From contig NZ_MQUA01000013.1 in the NCBI RefSeq assembly GCF_002943715.1, forward strand, positions 489,001 through 553,000: DNA of 64,000 bases. The letters are read 5' to 3'. Under the pieces are notes generated by a model. It was not told the DNA's origin. It made no database searches and worked only from the letters and a program-made list of their open reading frames with translations. Positions within the stretch are counted from its first letter, which is position 1. Every line of letters starts with the position of its first letter. A program made the translations under genes and the position numbers. The stretch comes from Polaribacter filamentus (GTDB lineage Bacteria > Bacteroidota > Bacteroidia > Flavobacteriales > Flavobacteriaceae). Positions 46,200 to 57,054 of the stretch are shown here, one piece after another.

Positions 46200-48314
46200 T
46201 TGAAAACTATTCTAAAATCTTTTTCTTTTTTATTCTACTTGTTTCTTGTTGCAGGTTGTTCTAATAAAGAAACAGTAAGTTCTAAGGCAAGTAACGACTT
46301 GATCCATGAAACAAGTCCTTATTTATTACAACACGCATACAATCCTGTTAATTGGAAAGCTTGGAATAATGAAACATTAGAACTTGCGACAAAAGAAAAT
46401 AAGTTACTTGTTATTTCTGTAGGTTATTCTGCGTGTCATTGTTGTCATGTAATGGAAGAAGAAAGTTTTGAGAACGATTCTATTGCTAAAATTATGAATG
46501 ATAATTTTATCAGTATAAAAGTAGATAGAGCAGAAAGACCCGATGTTGATAAAGTATACATGAACGCGGTTCAGCTCTTGACAGGAAGTGATGGTTGGCC
46601 ATTAAATTGTATAGCCCTTCCAGACGGAAGACCCATTTTTGGAGGTACGTATTTTACAAAAGAACAATGGTCTAAAGTTTTAATTAGTATCTCTAAATTA
46701 TACAAAGAAGAACCTCAAAAAGTAATTGAGTTTGCAGAAAATCTAACAAAAGGAATTCAAGAGTCACAATTAATTACTTTAAACAAAGAAGCTCCTGTTT
46801 TTAATTTTAATGAGATTATATCTTCGGTTAACTTTTTAAAAAGTCAACTAGATACAATTAAAGGCGGATTTAAAAATGCGCCAAAATTTCCAACACCAAA
46901 TTCTCTAGACTTTTTAGTAAGGTATAAGTATCAGTTTAATGATAAAATAATCGATAACTATGTACAAACTACATTAACTAAAATGGCCTATGGTGGAATT
47001 TACGATCAAATTGGTGGGGGTTTCTCAAGGTATTCTATTGATGAAGATTGGCATATTCCTCATTTTGAAAAAATGTTATATGACAATGCGCAACTGGTAA
47101 GTTTATATGCTAAAGCTTATTTAAATGAAAAGAACGAGCTGTATAAAAACGTCGTTTATGAAACTTTAGATTTTATCAAAGAAGAATTAACGGCTAAAAA
47201 CGGCGCGTTTTACTCTTCTTTAGATGCTGATAGCAAAAACGAATTAGGTGAAAAAGAGGAAGGTGCTTTTTATGCTTGGAAAGTAGGGGAATTAAAATTA
47301 GTATTAAATACTGATTTTAATCTTTTTAAAGAATTTTATAATGTAAATGAGTATGGATTTTGGGAGAATGAGAAATATGTTTTAATTAGAAACACGTCAA
47401 AAGAAGCATTTGCAAAAGCACATAATTTATCCTTAGAGAATTTGAATCAGAAAATTAAGCACTGGAAAAAAACACTTTTTGAGACAAGAAATAGAAGGAG
47501 CAAACCAAATTTAGACGACAAAGTTTTAACGTCTTGGAATGCATTAATGCTGCAAGGTTATATAGATGCCTATAAGGCTTTTGGTACAAAAGAATATTTA
47601 GAGGCTGCACTTAAAAATGCAAATTTTTTAATAGAAAATCAGTTAAGAGCATATTATGGTTTAAATAGAAATTTTAAAAATGGAAAAAGCACCATAAATG
47701 GATATTCAGAAGATTATGCAGCTGTAATTCATGCGTTTATTTCTTTATATGAAGTTACCTTAGATGAAAAATGGTTAGTAACTTCTAAAAAATTGATGGA
47801 TACTTTACATCTTAATTTCTTTAATGAAAATAATAAAATGTTCTACTTTACATCCAAAGAAGATAAAAATTTAATTTCTAGAAAATATGAAGTTATAGAC
47901 GGTGTAATTCCATCATCAAACTCTATAATAGCAAATTCTCTTTTTAAATTAGGGCATTATTTTTCTGATACTAATTATTTAAAAAGTTCAGAACAAATGT
48001 TAAATAATTTAAAGGATGATATTAAGATGAGTCCAGGTAATTATAGTAATTGGTTGCATTTAATGACCAATTTTACGAAGCCATTTTATGAAGTGGTAGT
48101 TGCTGGTAAAAATGCTTCTGGAATAAATAAAAGGTTAATAAATAAGTATTTACCCAATATTTTAATTGCTGGTGTATCTCACGATAATAGTACTTTACCA
48201 CTTTTATCCTATAAGTTTAATGAAGATAATACCTTTATTTATGTTTGTGTAAATGGTACTTGTAAATTACCACAAACAAGCCTTTTAGATGCTATAAAAA
48301 GTATTGAGAAATAA
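46200..48314 (+). CDS. DUF255/YyaL-type thioredoxin-domain lipoprotein
   Basis: 704 residues. The start appears to be TTG, giving KTILKSFSFLFYLFLVAGC with a proper lipobox; no ATG is available upstream. The N-terminal thioredoxin-like DUF255 domain has the motif HETSPYLLQHAYNPVNWKAW and a CHCCHVMEEESFE region, and the C-terminal part is an (alpha/alpha)6-type domain (PHFEKMLYDNAQL, SWNALMLQGYIDAY). Relatives are called YyaL/spermatogenesis-associated protein 20; their function is not established. A lipid anchor is unusual for this normally cytoplasmic family, though it is seen in Bacteroidota. Confidence 0.82.
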   Translation: MKTILKSFSFLFYLFLVAGCSNKETVSSKASNDLIHETSPYLLQHAYNPVNWKAWNNETLELATKENKLLVISVGYSACHCCHVMEEESFENDSIAKIMNDNFISIKVDRAERPDVDKVYMNAVQLLTGSDGWPLNCIALPDGRPIFGGTYFTKEQWSKVLISISKLYKEEPQKVIEFAENLTKGIQESQLITLNKEAPVFNFNEIISSVNFLKSQLDTIKGGFKNAPKFPTPNSLDFLVRYKYQFNDKIIDNYVQTTLTKMAYGGIYDQIGGGFSRYSIDEDWHIPHFEKMLYDNAQLVSLYAKAYLNEKNELYKNVVYETLDFIKEELTAKNGAFYSSLDADSKNELGEKEEGAFYAWKVGELKLVLNTDFNLFKEFYNVNEYGFWENEKYVLIRNTSKEAFAKAHNLSLENLNQKIKHWKKTLFETRNRRSKPNLDDKVLTSWNALMLQGYIDAYKAFGTKEYLEAALKNANFLIENQLRAYYGLNRNFKNGKSTINGYSEDYAAVIHAFISLYEVTLDEKWLVTSKKLMDTLHLNFFNENNKMFYFTSKEDKNLISRKYEVIDGVIPSSNSIIANSLFKLGHYFSDTNYLKSSEQMLNNLKDDIKMSPGNYSNWLHLMTNFTKPFYEVVVAGKNASGINKRLINKYLPNILIAGVSHDNSTLPLLSYKFNEDNTFIYVCVNGTCKLPQTSLLDAIKSIEK

Positions 48315-48483
48315 ACTATTTCTCGTTTTTTACTTTTATAGGATTTAAGGATTCTAGCTAACGTTTTTCATAAACAAAATTTCAACTTTTTAATAAATAT
48401 TCTTAATACTGATTTATAACTCAAACAGATTCTTGATAGATTTAGGAATCAATTATTTTTATTTCTTTCTAAAAATTTTCCAT

Positions 48484-48516
48484 AAAAAAAACCGAGCAAC
48501 TTGCTCGGTTTTTTAT
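48484..48516. terminator. Bidirectional terminator
   Basis: An A-run, then ACCGAGCAA-C-TTGCTCGGT, then a T-run. It serves the DUF255 gene on the plus strand and the DUF4369 gene on the minus strand. Confidence 0.88.
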
Positions 48517-48532
48517 TTTATTAACTTTTTAA

Positions 48533-49237
48533 TTATTTTTGTTCATTCGCTTTTATAGCATCTAAATATTTTTGATACTGTTTACCGTAAACAGAATTTT
48601 TAATTTTAGGTGTTAAACTTGCATTTACAGTATCTAACATTTTTATACTTGCATCATACATTTCTGTTAAAGCGATGTAAGGCGCAGCTTCAAAATCAGC
48701 ATTTGTAAGTGCAAAATTAGTAGTATATAAAACTCTTTTTCTCACTAACCTTTTATAATCTTCTTCTATTTTTTTTATCAAATCTTCATCATTTGCCTTT
48801 TTTGCATAAAAATCATTTTTGATAAATTCTAAACGTTCACTTTGAAATCGTTTACTAATAGCATTGTATTTTTCTAAAATTTCTTGATTTTTAGAACCCG
48901 TAATTATAGGAGAAAAACCAAAATTTTCTACATTATCATTAATTGTAATACTACCTTGTTCACCAAAAAATAAAATTCTTTTATCGGTAGTATTTCCATC
49001 AAAGGTTAAATAATACAAAACAGGTGATGTTACATTATCTGTTAAAGTAAAAATGTCAGATCCGTTTAAAGCAATCGAATCTACAGAAATTAATAAAGTA
49101 TCTGCCATTTTCTGCAAATATAAAGTTCCTTTTTTAAGGCCTTTAATTTGTCCTTGAACAATCATGTTTCCTTCTTTTTTTGAAGAACATGCAAAAAGTA
49201 TAATTGATAAAGCTAAAACAGCAGTAATTTTTTTCAT
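48533..49237 (-). CDS. DUF4369-domain lipoprotein
   Basis: 234 residues from MKKITAVLALSIILFACSSK, a clean lipoprotein signal; eight extra residues in the longest frame are discarded. The N-terminal beta-domain (MIVQGQIKGLKKGTLYLQKM, then DGNTTDKRILFFGEQGSITI) is typical of DUF4369, which usually precedes a thioredoxin domain. Here the C-terminus is helical and no thioredoxin CXXC is present, so it is the short form. It lies close downstream of the DUF819 gene (40 bases). Function unknown. Confidence 0.75.
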   Translation of the reverse strand: MKKITAVLALSIILFACSSKKEGNMIVQGQIKGLKKGTLYLQKMADTLLISVDSIALNGSDIFTLTDNVTSPVLYYLTFDGNTTDKRILFFGEQGSITINDNVENFGFSPIITGSKNQEILEKYNAISKRFQSERLEFIKNDFYAKKANDEDLIKKIEEDYKRLVRKRVLYTTNFALTNADFEAAPYIALTEMYDASIKMLDTVNASLTPKIKNSVYGKQYQKYLDAIKANEQK

Positions 49238-49276
49238 TTTGATTAAAATTTTGGAATGCAAATATGCTAATTTTTT

Positions 49277-50584
49277 TTATAAGGTGGATGCTAATTCCAT
49301 TAAAATAGTACAAGCAATTGCGCCAACAGTACCAATTGCATAGCCAAATACAGCTAATAAAACACCAACACTTGCCAATGAGGGATGAAAAGCTTGTGCA
49401 ACAATTGGAGCAGAAGCTGCACCACCCACATTTGCTTGGCTTCCTACTGCTAAAAAGAAATATGGCGCTCTAATAATTTTGGCAACTACAATTAACAATA
49501 CTGCATGAATTGTCATCCAAACTATACCAATAACCATTAAACCTGGGTTTTCAAAAGCTTGATTTAAATCCATTTTCATTCCAATGGTTGCTACTAAAAT
49601 ATAAATAAAAACGCTTCCTAATTTACTAGCACCAGCACCTTCGTAATTTCGTGCTTTTGTAAATGATAAAATAATGGCAACAATTGTAGAAATACTAATC
49701 AACCAGAAAAATTCTGAATCTAAAAAAGAGAAGATATTTCTCCATGTTTGTGATGTTAAAGATAAAACTATATCCGAGAAAAATGCGCTTAAATAGCTGG
49801 CTGCAAAATGACCAAAACCTACAGTTCCGAAAGCAATTGCGAGCATCACCATTAAATCTGTAAGAGACGGATTTCTTTTTACCTTTTTAGTAAATTTAAT
49901 CACCTTTTCTTTTAATTCGTCAATGGCAGAATTATCAGCTTTTAGCCATTTGTTTATCTTCTTTTTCTTCCCAATTCCTATCAATAAAATTGCCATCCAA
50001 ATATTGGCAACAATAATATCAACAATTACCATTCCTCCGTATTTTGCAGGGTTGTATTTGTAAATTTCTAACATGGCTGTTTGGTTTGCTCCACCACCAA
50101 TCCAGCTTCCTGCAAGTGTAGAAAGACCTCGCCAAACGGCATTAAAATCCGATCCACCAACAGTTTCTGGCGAGAAAATTGAAATTAACAAAATAGCTAA
50201 AGGTCCGCCAATGATAATACCAACAGTTCCCGTAAAAAACATAATTAATGCTTTAGAACCTAAATTAAAAATGGCTTTTAAATCGATGCTTAAGGTCATT
50301 AAAACCAAAGCTGCGGGTAATAAAAATCGACTGGAAACAAAATACAATTGTGAGCTGTTTTTTACAACTTCACCAGCAGCGTTTTCAGTTTCCCATTCTG
50401 GGGATATAATTCTAAAAGTTGTAAAAAGTGCAGGAATAAAATAGGCCATAAATAAACCAGGTACAATCTTGTAAAAGGTATACCAAAAACCTGTTTTTAT
50501 TTTTTCGGTGTAAAAAACAAAGCCTAAAGAAATCATTAAAACACCAAAAACGATGGCATCATTTGTAAAAATTGGTTCGATCAT
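49277..50584 (-). CDS. DUF819 family membrane protein (YjcL-like)
   Basis: 435 residues with about 11-12 hydrophobic segments. DUF819 features include GTLAGSWIGGGANQTAM near residue 155 (written here as LSTLAGSWIGGGANQTAML) and VGSQANVGGAASAPIVAQAF near 385, two related half-repeats that suggest an inverted-repeat transporter fold. The family is of unknown substrate. Good length and start (MIEPIFTNDAIVFGVLMISL). Confidence 0.85.
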   Translation of the reverse strand: MIEPIFTNDAIVFGVLMISLGFVFYTEKIKTGFWYTFYKIVPGLFMAYFIPALFTTFRIISPEWETENAAGEVVKNSSQLYFVSSRFLLPAALVLMTLSIDLKAIFNLGSKALIMFFTGTVGIIIGGPLAILLISIFSPETVGGSDFNAVWRGLSTLAGSWIGGGANQTAMLEIYKYNPAKYGGMVIVDIIVANIWMAILLIGIGKKKKINKWLKADNSAIDELKEKVIKFTKKVKRNPSLTDLMVMLAIAFGTVGFGHFAASYLSAFFSDIVLSLTSQTWRNIFSFLDSEFFWLISISTIVAIILSFTKARNYEGAGASKLGSVFIYILVATIGMKMDLNQAFENPGLMVIGIVWMTIHAVLLIVVAKIIRAPYFFLAVGSQANVGGAASAPIVAQAFHPSLASVGVLLAVFGYAIGTVGAIACTILMELASTL

Positions 50585-50714
50585 TAAATTTTGGTTTTTA
50601 TTTAAGTTGTTAATTTCTACTATTATTTAATTTTTTAAGTAAAATTTTGTGCTTGTATCCTAAATATGAAAAAGACGCAAGCACAAAAGAATACTTATTT
50701 TTTGTTTTTGTTTT

Positions 50715-53700
50715 TTAATTTGTTGAATAAATTTTAGTCTCCTTAAATTTTGAAATTTGAATTTTATCAGTTGCCGATTTGTAAGTCAACCAATCCGTAT
50801 TAAAAAACGTATTTGTCTCAGAAACCGCTTTTATATAGGCTTCTTTAAACTGATTTATCAATTGTTTTTCTGTAGCTGTTTGCTCTCCAAAACGCGAACT
50901 AACATAGTAGCTTGCAACTCCAAAACGTTGTGTTACGGTAACTTCTGGATTTCTTGTAATTCCTTGTCTCTTATCGACTTTACCTAAGTACAATGCAATT
51001 AAATCATCAATTTTTTTACTAATTTCTGTAGATGATTTTATTTCTGCTTTAAACTTTTTAGCATCTTCTTTTGTTAGTTGAGATTTTATAGCTTCGGCAG
51101 TATTTTTACTTTCCACTAATTGTTTTACAATGGCTGCAATTTTTTCTTGATACGTTTCAAGTTCTTTGCTAGCATTGTATTTCTGGTTGATTGCTTCTTC
51201 AGAAATTTGTAATCTTGGATCAAATTCAACTTTAATATTCTGTTCAGAAAAGATATCCCCAAAAGTCATCTTTAGACGATACGTGCCTGGTTTTACAGAA
51301 ACTCCACTTGGTTCTCTTTTCGATTTTTTAAGAGTTCTTGAAGCACTTTCAACTCCTTTCTCATCTAAATACCAAGTAGTTTTGTGAATTCCGTTTTCTT
51401 TAGGAACTTTAAATTTTAAGGTTCTAATCTGTCTTTCTCCATCAAAAATTTCTAATTTTATAGAATCATTTTTTACAGTATTTTCTTTTTTACCAGAATT
51501 TTTATCTGGATCATCACTAGATGTTATTGCATCCTCCTCTTTATTTTCATCCGCTTTTTCATCTTTATCAGTATCGGATGTATTTTCATTCTTTTTCGCA
51601 TCAGGATTATTAATATAATAAGAAATCAGCGCACCACGACCTCTATTTTCTCCTTGATACATTGCATCCGCGCCAAATCTGCTTCCTGTAGGTTGTTGTG
51701 TTTCTGATTGATAGGCGGTTGGTGGCGCAAATAGCTCTAATTTTTTAGAAATCACATTTCCTTTTGCGATTGCTCTTAAAGGGCGAATGTCATCTAGAAC
51801 CCAAGCTGCACGGCCAAAAGTTCCAATAATTAAATCGTTTTCTCTTGGATGTATTACTAAATCTTTTACAGGAACAGTAGGGAAACCTTCCGTCCATTTT
51901 ATCCATTTTTCACCAGCATTTATAGAAATATATAAACCATCATCAGTTCCTAAAAACAGTAAGTTTTCATTTTCAGGATCTTCTATAATACACAAAGCGT
52001 AACTTTGTACGTCATTTTCATCAACAATACGCTCCCAAGATTTTCCATAATTTTTGGTTCTATATGCATACGGCGTATAGTTAAAACGTCTATAATCATT
52101 CGCAATTAAAAAGGCTTCTCCTTTGTTTTTGTTGGATGCTTTTATTTGTGTAATCCAACTATTTTCTGGCAAATCTTTAATGTTTTTTGCAACGTTTGTC
52201 CAAGATTCTCCACCATTTTTTGTGATGTGCACTTGACCATCATCCGTAGCAGCCCACAACATATTTTTTTCTAAAACAGATGGTTCGATTACCAAAACTG
52301 TACAATGATTTTCTGCACCCGTTGCATCCATCGTTAAACCGCCACTTTCTCCTTGTTTTAATTTATCAGGATTATTGGTTGATAAATCAGGAGAAATAAC
52401 ACTCCAAGTCAACCCTTTATCCGTCGATTTATGTACAAACTGACTTCCAAAATATAAGGTAGAACTATCAAAAGGATTTATATTTATAGCTGCATTCCAA
52501 TTAAAACGCAAGGCAATAGTGGCGTCAGCATGTGTTGGTTGTACAGAGTAATTATTTCCTGTGATGTAATCATATCTTACAACAGAACCTTGCTGACTCA
52601 TAGACCAGCCGTATCTTGAATCATCTTTATCTGGAACTACGTCGAAACCATCACCAAAACTAATTTCTTGCCAATAGGAGTTTCTAATTCCTTGCGCTTT
52701 CCAAATATAGGCAGGACCTCGCCAAGAACCATTGTCTTGCATGCCCCATATACATTATAAGGAAATTCATTATCTACATTTATATGATAAAACTGTGCAA
52801 CAGGAATGTTACCAATAAAACGCCAAGATTTTCCACCATCTTTTGTAATATTTAAACCGCCATCATTACCATCAATCATAAATTTGCCGTTTGTTGGATG
52901 AATCCACCAGGCATGATGATCTGGATGCACACCATTATCAACGCCATAAGCTGGCATTAATTCTTTGAAGTTTTTACCGCCGTCTTGAGAAACATTTATA
53001 TAGGTAAAAACGGTATATAATCTATTTTCATTCTGCGGATCAACATAAATTTCTGAATAATAAAAAGGACGATTTCCAATATCTTCTTTATCGTTTATTT
53101 TTGCCCATTTAAATCCGCCATCTTCACTTTTGTATAAAGCATTCTTTTTTGCTTCTACTAAAGCGTATATAATATCAGGATTACTAGGCGCAATTGCAAC
53201 ACCAATTCTACCTAATTCTCCTTTTGGAAAACCTTCTTTTTCTGTAATTTGTTTCCAATTTTCTCCGCCATCATGCGTAATATAAACGCCACTTCCTGTT
53301 CCTCCGGATTTAAAAAACCAAGGATCACGTTTGTGTTCCCACATGGTAGCAATTAATTTATTCGGATTTTTAGGATCCATAATTAAATCTGCAGTACCCG
53401 ATTTTGTATTTGTAAATAAAATTTGTTTCCAAGATTTTCCACCATCAGTAGTTTTATAAACGCCACGTTCTTTGTGTTCTCCCCAAGGCGAACCAATGGC
53501 GCCGACGTAAACTACATCAGGATTTGTAGGATCGATTACAACTCTATGAATATGTCTCGTCTTTGATAAACCCATAGATTTCCAAGATTTACCTGCATCT
53601 AAAGATTTGTAAATTCCGAATCCACCATTTAAACTATTTCTTGGATTTCCTTCACCAGTTCCTGCCCAAACAACACTTGGATTTGATTGTTGAATAGCAA

Positions 53701-53968
53701 CTGAACCAATAGAAGCCGTTAGTTCTTTTTCGAAAATTGGTTCCCATTTTACACCGCCAGAAGTAGATTTCCAGATTCCACCAGAAGCAGTACCAACATA
53801 CATGATTTCAGGATTAGAGGTAACTACATCTATAGACGTTACACGACCAGACATTCCGCCAGGGCCGATATTTCTTGGTTTCATGTTTTTTAGAATATCC
53901 ATAGAAAACTCTTGTGAAACGAGTAGGGAACTAGCACTTATAAAAAGGATTGTAAGTAATTTTTTCAT
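50715..53968 (-). CDS. Sortilin/BNR-repeat (VPS10-like propeller) secreted protein, frameshifted
   Basis: Two segments form one protein of about 1,084 residues. The signal peptide is in MKKLLTILFISASSLLVSQ. Then come many BNR/Asp-box repeats (S-x-D-x-G-x-x-W, such as STSGGVKWEPI, TTDGGKSWKQIL, THDGGENWKQI, KSEDGGFKWAKI) forming a propeller. A linker rich in Lys, Asp and Glu and a C-terminal beta/helical domain follow. The break is at CCCC (52744-52747): one more base gives VYGGMQDNGSWRG in place of a premature end. The family is widespread in Bacteroidota and is annotated as glycosyl-hydrolase-like, without a proven reaction. Confidence 0.8.
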
Positions 53969-54152
53969 TGAGTTTAGTTTTTAGCGATAAAAGCGATCAA
54001 TATACAAAATTGAGGACTCTTTATAAGTTAGAAATTAATTTTAACAAATTTGTAGTATCAATAATTTTTTGAAGGGAAGAAAAGGGTAACTAAATTTGTT
54101 TTTTATTTTCATAATCTTAAACTTTGATTATTTTTATAGAAATTTAATAAAA

Positions 54153-55621
54153 TGAGTCAGCAATAAGAATTCTCTGAGTTTATAAACAATGGTTATGCAA
54201 CCAAAGGCGATTATATAGAATTGGGAGCAGCAATGTTAGGATAAGAAACAGTTACAAACACAGTTGTAAAAATACCTTTAAAAACTTTTAACAGACATGG
54301 TTTTATTGCTGGCGCAACCGGAATAAGAAAAACAAAAACGCTACAAGTTATAGCAGAAACGTTGTTAGACAAAGGAATTCCTGCTTTATTGAGGGATATT
54401 AAAGGAGATTTATCTGGTTTAGCACAACCAAGGCCTGGACAACCAAAGATAGATGAACGTCATGCAAAGATTGGTTTTCCTTTTGAAGCTAAAAAATTTC
54501 CAATTGAAATACTGTCAATATCAGAACAAAAAGGAAAAAGAATGTGCGCAACTGTATCAGAATTTGGTCCAGTTTTGTTATCAAGAATTTTAGATTTATC
54601 AGAAGTACAACAAGGAATTGTTGCCATTATTTTTAAATATTGCGATGATAATAAATTGCCTTTAATAGATATTAAAGACTTTAAAAAAGTGGTGCAATAT
54701 GTCACGGATGAAGGTAAAGAATAAATTTAAAAAGAATATGGTCGCATTTCTTCAAGCACAGGCACTCTTTTGCGTAAAATTATAGAAATAGAACAACAAG
54801 GAGGCGCTTTATTTTTTGGGGAAAAATCTTTTGATGTAGAAGATTTAACAGGAATTGATGAAAACGGAAGAGAAATTATTTCTGTTTTACGTTTAACAGA
54901 TATTCAAGATAAGCCAAAACTTTTTTCTACATTTATACTGCAATTATTGGCAGAAATATATGAAACTTTCCTGGAACAAGGAGATAGTGATAGATCAGAA
55001 TTGATCATTTTTATAGACGAAGCACATCTGGTTTTTGAGCAAGCTTCTAAATCATTATTAAATCAAATAGAGAGCATTGTAAAGTTAATTCGTTTTAAGG
55101 GAATTGGGTTGTATTTTGTAACTCAGAACCAGAATGATGTTCCAGAAGACGTCTTAGCGCAATTGGGATTGAAAATGCAACATGCACTAAGAGCTTTTGC
55201 GGCAAAAGACAGAAAGGCCATTAAATTGGCAGCAGAAAATCACCCAAATTCTGATTATTATGAACCTAAAGAAGTATTAACGCAATTAGGAATCGGAGAA
55301 GCATTTGTATCCGTTTTAAACGAAAAAGGTATTCCAACTCCTTTAGCAATAGCGATGTTGCGTGCGCCAATGAGCAGAATGGATATTTTAAGGTATAAAG
55401 AATTGACGGCTATTATTGATAACTCTAAATTAATATATAAATATTACCAAGAATTAGATAGAGAAAGTGCTTACGAAATGCTGAATAGTAAAATAGAAAA
55501 GATTAATTTCGCCAAAGAAAAAACAATTAGGGAAGAAGAAGATCAGAAAGAAAGAGAAAGAAATCAAAAATCGTCTTCTAGAACATACACAAGTAGGAGT
55601 AAAAAGAAAACCCAATTGTAA
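54153..55621 (+). pseudogene. HerA-like ATPase (DUF853/YjgR), decayed
   Basis: It can be read as MSQQ*EFSEF, a one-base deficit at 54180, INNGYATKGDYIELGAAMLG*ETVTNTVVKIPLKTFNRHGF, then IAGATGIRKTKTLQ. This is followed by LLDKGIPALLRDIKGDLSGL, two more stops near 54722, and then an intact C-terminal half with FIDEAHLVFEQASKSLLNQI (Walker B) and FVTQNQNDVPEDVLAQLGLK. Four nonsense codons and a Walker A changed from the family's G-S/T-G-K-T to GIRKT show genuine loss of function. The family normally is a cytoplasmic hexameric DNA-associated ATPase of uncertain role. Confidence 0.85.
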
Positions 55622-55731
55622 AAGTTTTAACAAGTGCCCTTTTATTAGAGCATTTTTTGGGATTTTAAATAAAGTGATGAAATAACAAAATTAAATATTT
55701 AACGTTTAAATTAAGAATAAAACAACTAAAA

Positions 55732-56295
55732 ATGAATAAAAAGAATTTCTTACCATTAATTGTAATTGTGTTTTCATTACTAATTATCAGCTGTAATAAA
55801 AGTGATGATTTTAAGATTGAGAAAGGAAGAGTGGGCAAAATTTCTGCTTTAACCACAATTAACGATTTAGAAAAAATTTTTAAAAATGATTCTATTGTTA
55901 AAAATTTAAGTGAAGGAGCTTTAGGCGATAACTATTTTCAGGATGATGATGAATATTTAATTTTTGAAAAAGGCGGAAACCTTTTACTTACATTAATACC
56001 AAAAGAACAATTAGATTCTACATCAACTATAAAAAGTATTGAAATTCATGATATTCGTTATAAAACGAATAATGGCATTAGTCTAAGTTCTAATTTTTCT
56101 GAAATAAATGCTAGTAATATTCTTAGACCAGAATCTACGTTGCAATCTGTTACACTTTTCTTAGACGAATTAAATGCAACAATTACTATTGATAAAGATG
56201 AATTAGGTATCAAAGATTTTATCACGCAAAAAATATCTTTAGAACAAATTCCTGATTTAGCAAAAATAAAATCTTTTATTGTTTGGTTTATTTAA
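55732..56295 (+). CDS. Hypothetical lipoprotein
   Basis: 187 residues. The signal MNKKNFLPLIVIVFSLLIIS ends in a lipobox ISCNKSDD. The mature part is predicted mixed alpha/beta with LSEGALGDNYFQDDDEYLIF and a central VTLFLDELNATITIDKDELG. No family recognised. The same frame stays open past the TAA into the following relic. Confidence 0.6.
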   Translation: MNKKNFLPLIVIVFSLLIISCNKSDDFKIEKGRVGKISALTTINDLEKIFKNDSIVKNLSEGALGDNYFQDDDEYLIFEKGGNLLLTLIPKEQLDSTSTIKSIEIHDIRYKTNNGISLSSNFSEINASNILRPESTLQSVTLFLDELNATITIDKDELGIKDFITQKISLEQIPDLAKIKSFIVWFI

Positions 56296-56667
56296 GTAAA
56301 ACTATTTAATGACCTGTCGTTTTTACATAATAGAGAAACTGTTTTAGAGCCTAATTCGGAGTTTGAAAAAAGAATAATTTTTCAAAATTATTTAGACAAT
56401 GATATTCAAATTAATGAAAAGGAAAGAGAAATACTTTTATAATGTGTAGCGGTAGAGCCAGATAACATCGGTATTATTTGCTGTCTTTTAAATGATAAAA
56501 CACATTTAAATACGTTAAAATTGGCAATTAGTGCAAAAATATATCGAATGTTAAATTGGCAATTCTATCTAAAACTTATTTTAGAAAACTTTAGTATTGA
56601 AGCAGTAGATAATTATTATTCTATAGAAAGAGGTTTTTCAGATTTTACGAAAGCGTTTACAACCTAA
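56296..56667 (+). pseudogene. Uncharacterised relic with in-frame stop
   Basis: The stretch reads LSFLHNRETVLEPNSEFEKR, a further segment ending KEREILL, TAA, then CVAVEPDNIGIICCLLNDKT and WQFYLKLILENFSIEAVDNY before its final stop. It has coding-like composition but no start. The family is not recognised. It is in the same frame as the preceding lipoprotein, which may be chance. Confidence 0.35.
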
Positions 56668-56683
56668 TTTATTATTAACGGAT

Positions 56684-57049
56684 ATGAAAAAGAAATATAC
56701 AATTCAAAATAAACCATTTGTTGTGCCAACGACAGATGGTAAATTAATTGAAGAGCATTTTGGCAATGCTACAGTTAAAAATTCACAAATAAGTATTGCA
56801 CATATGGTTGCGCCGCCAAAATGGGAAGAACCATTTCAAACACCAGCATTTGATGAATATACCTATATCATTAAAGGTAAAAAACAGTTTATTATTGAAG
56901 ACGAAGTTATTATTTTGGAAGCTGGTCAATCCATTAAAATAGAAAAAAATACACGCGTTCAATATTCAAATCCGTTTGAGAACGATTGTGAGTATTTAGC
57001 TGTTTGTTTGCCTGCGTTTTCTATGGATTTAGTAAATAGGGAAGAATAG
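56684..57049 (+). CDS. Cupin-domain protein
   Basis: 121 residues, one cupin domain: FDEYTYIIKGKKQFIIEDEV is cupin motif 1 region and SIKIEKNTRVQYSNP motif 2. Canonical metal-binding histidines are mostly lacking (Tyr and Glu in motif 1), so a metal-dependent enzyme is doubtful. A small-molecule binding or isomerase role is possible. Convergent with yitT, six bases apart. Confidence 0.75.
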   Translation: MKKKYTIQNKPFVVPTTDGKLIEEHFGNATVKNSQISIAHMVAPPKWEEPFQTPAFDEYTYIIKGKKQFIIEDEVIILEAGQSIKIEKNTRVQYSNPFENDCEYLAVCLPAFSMDLVNREE

Positions 57050-57054
57050 AAAAT

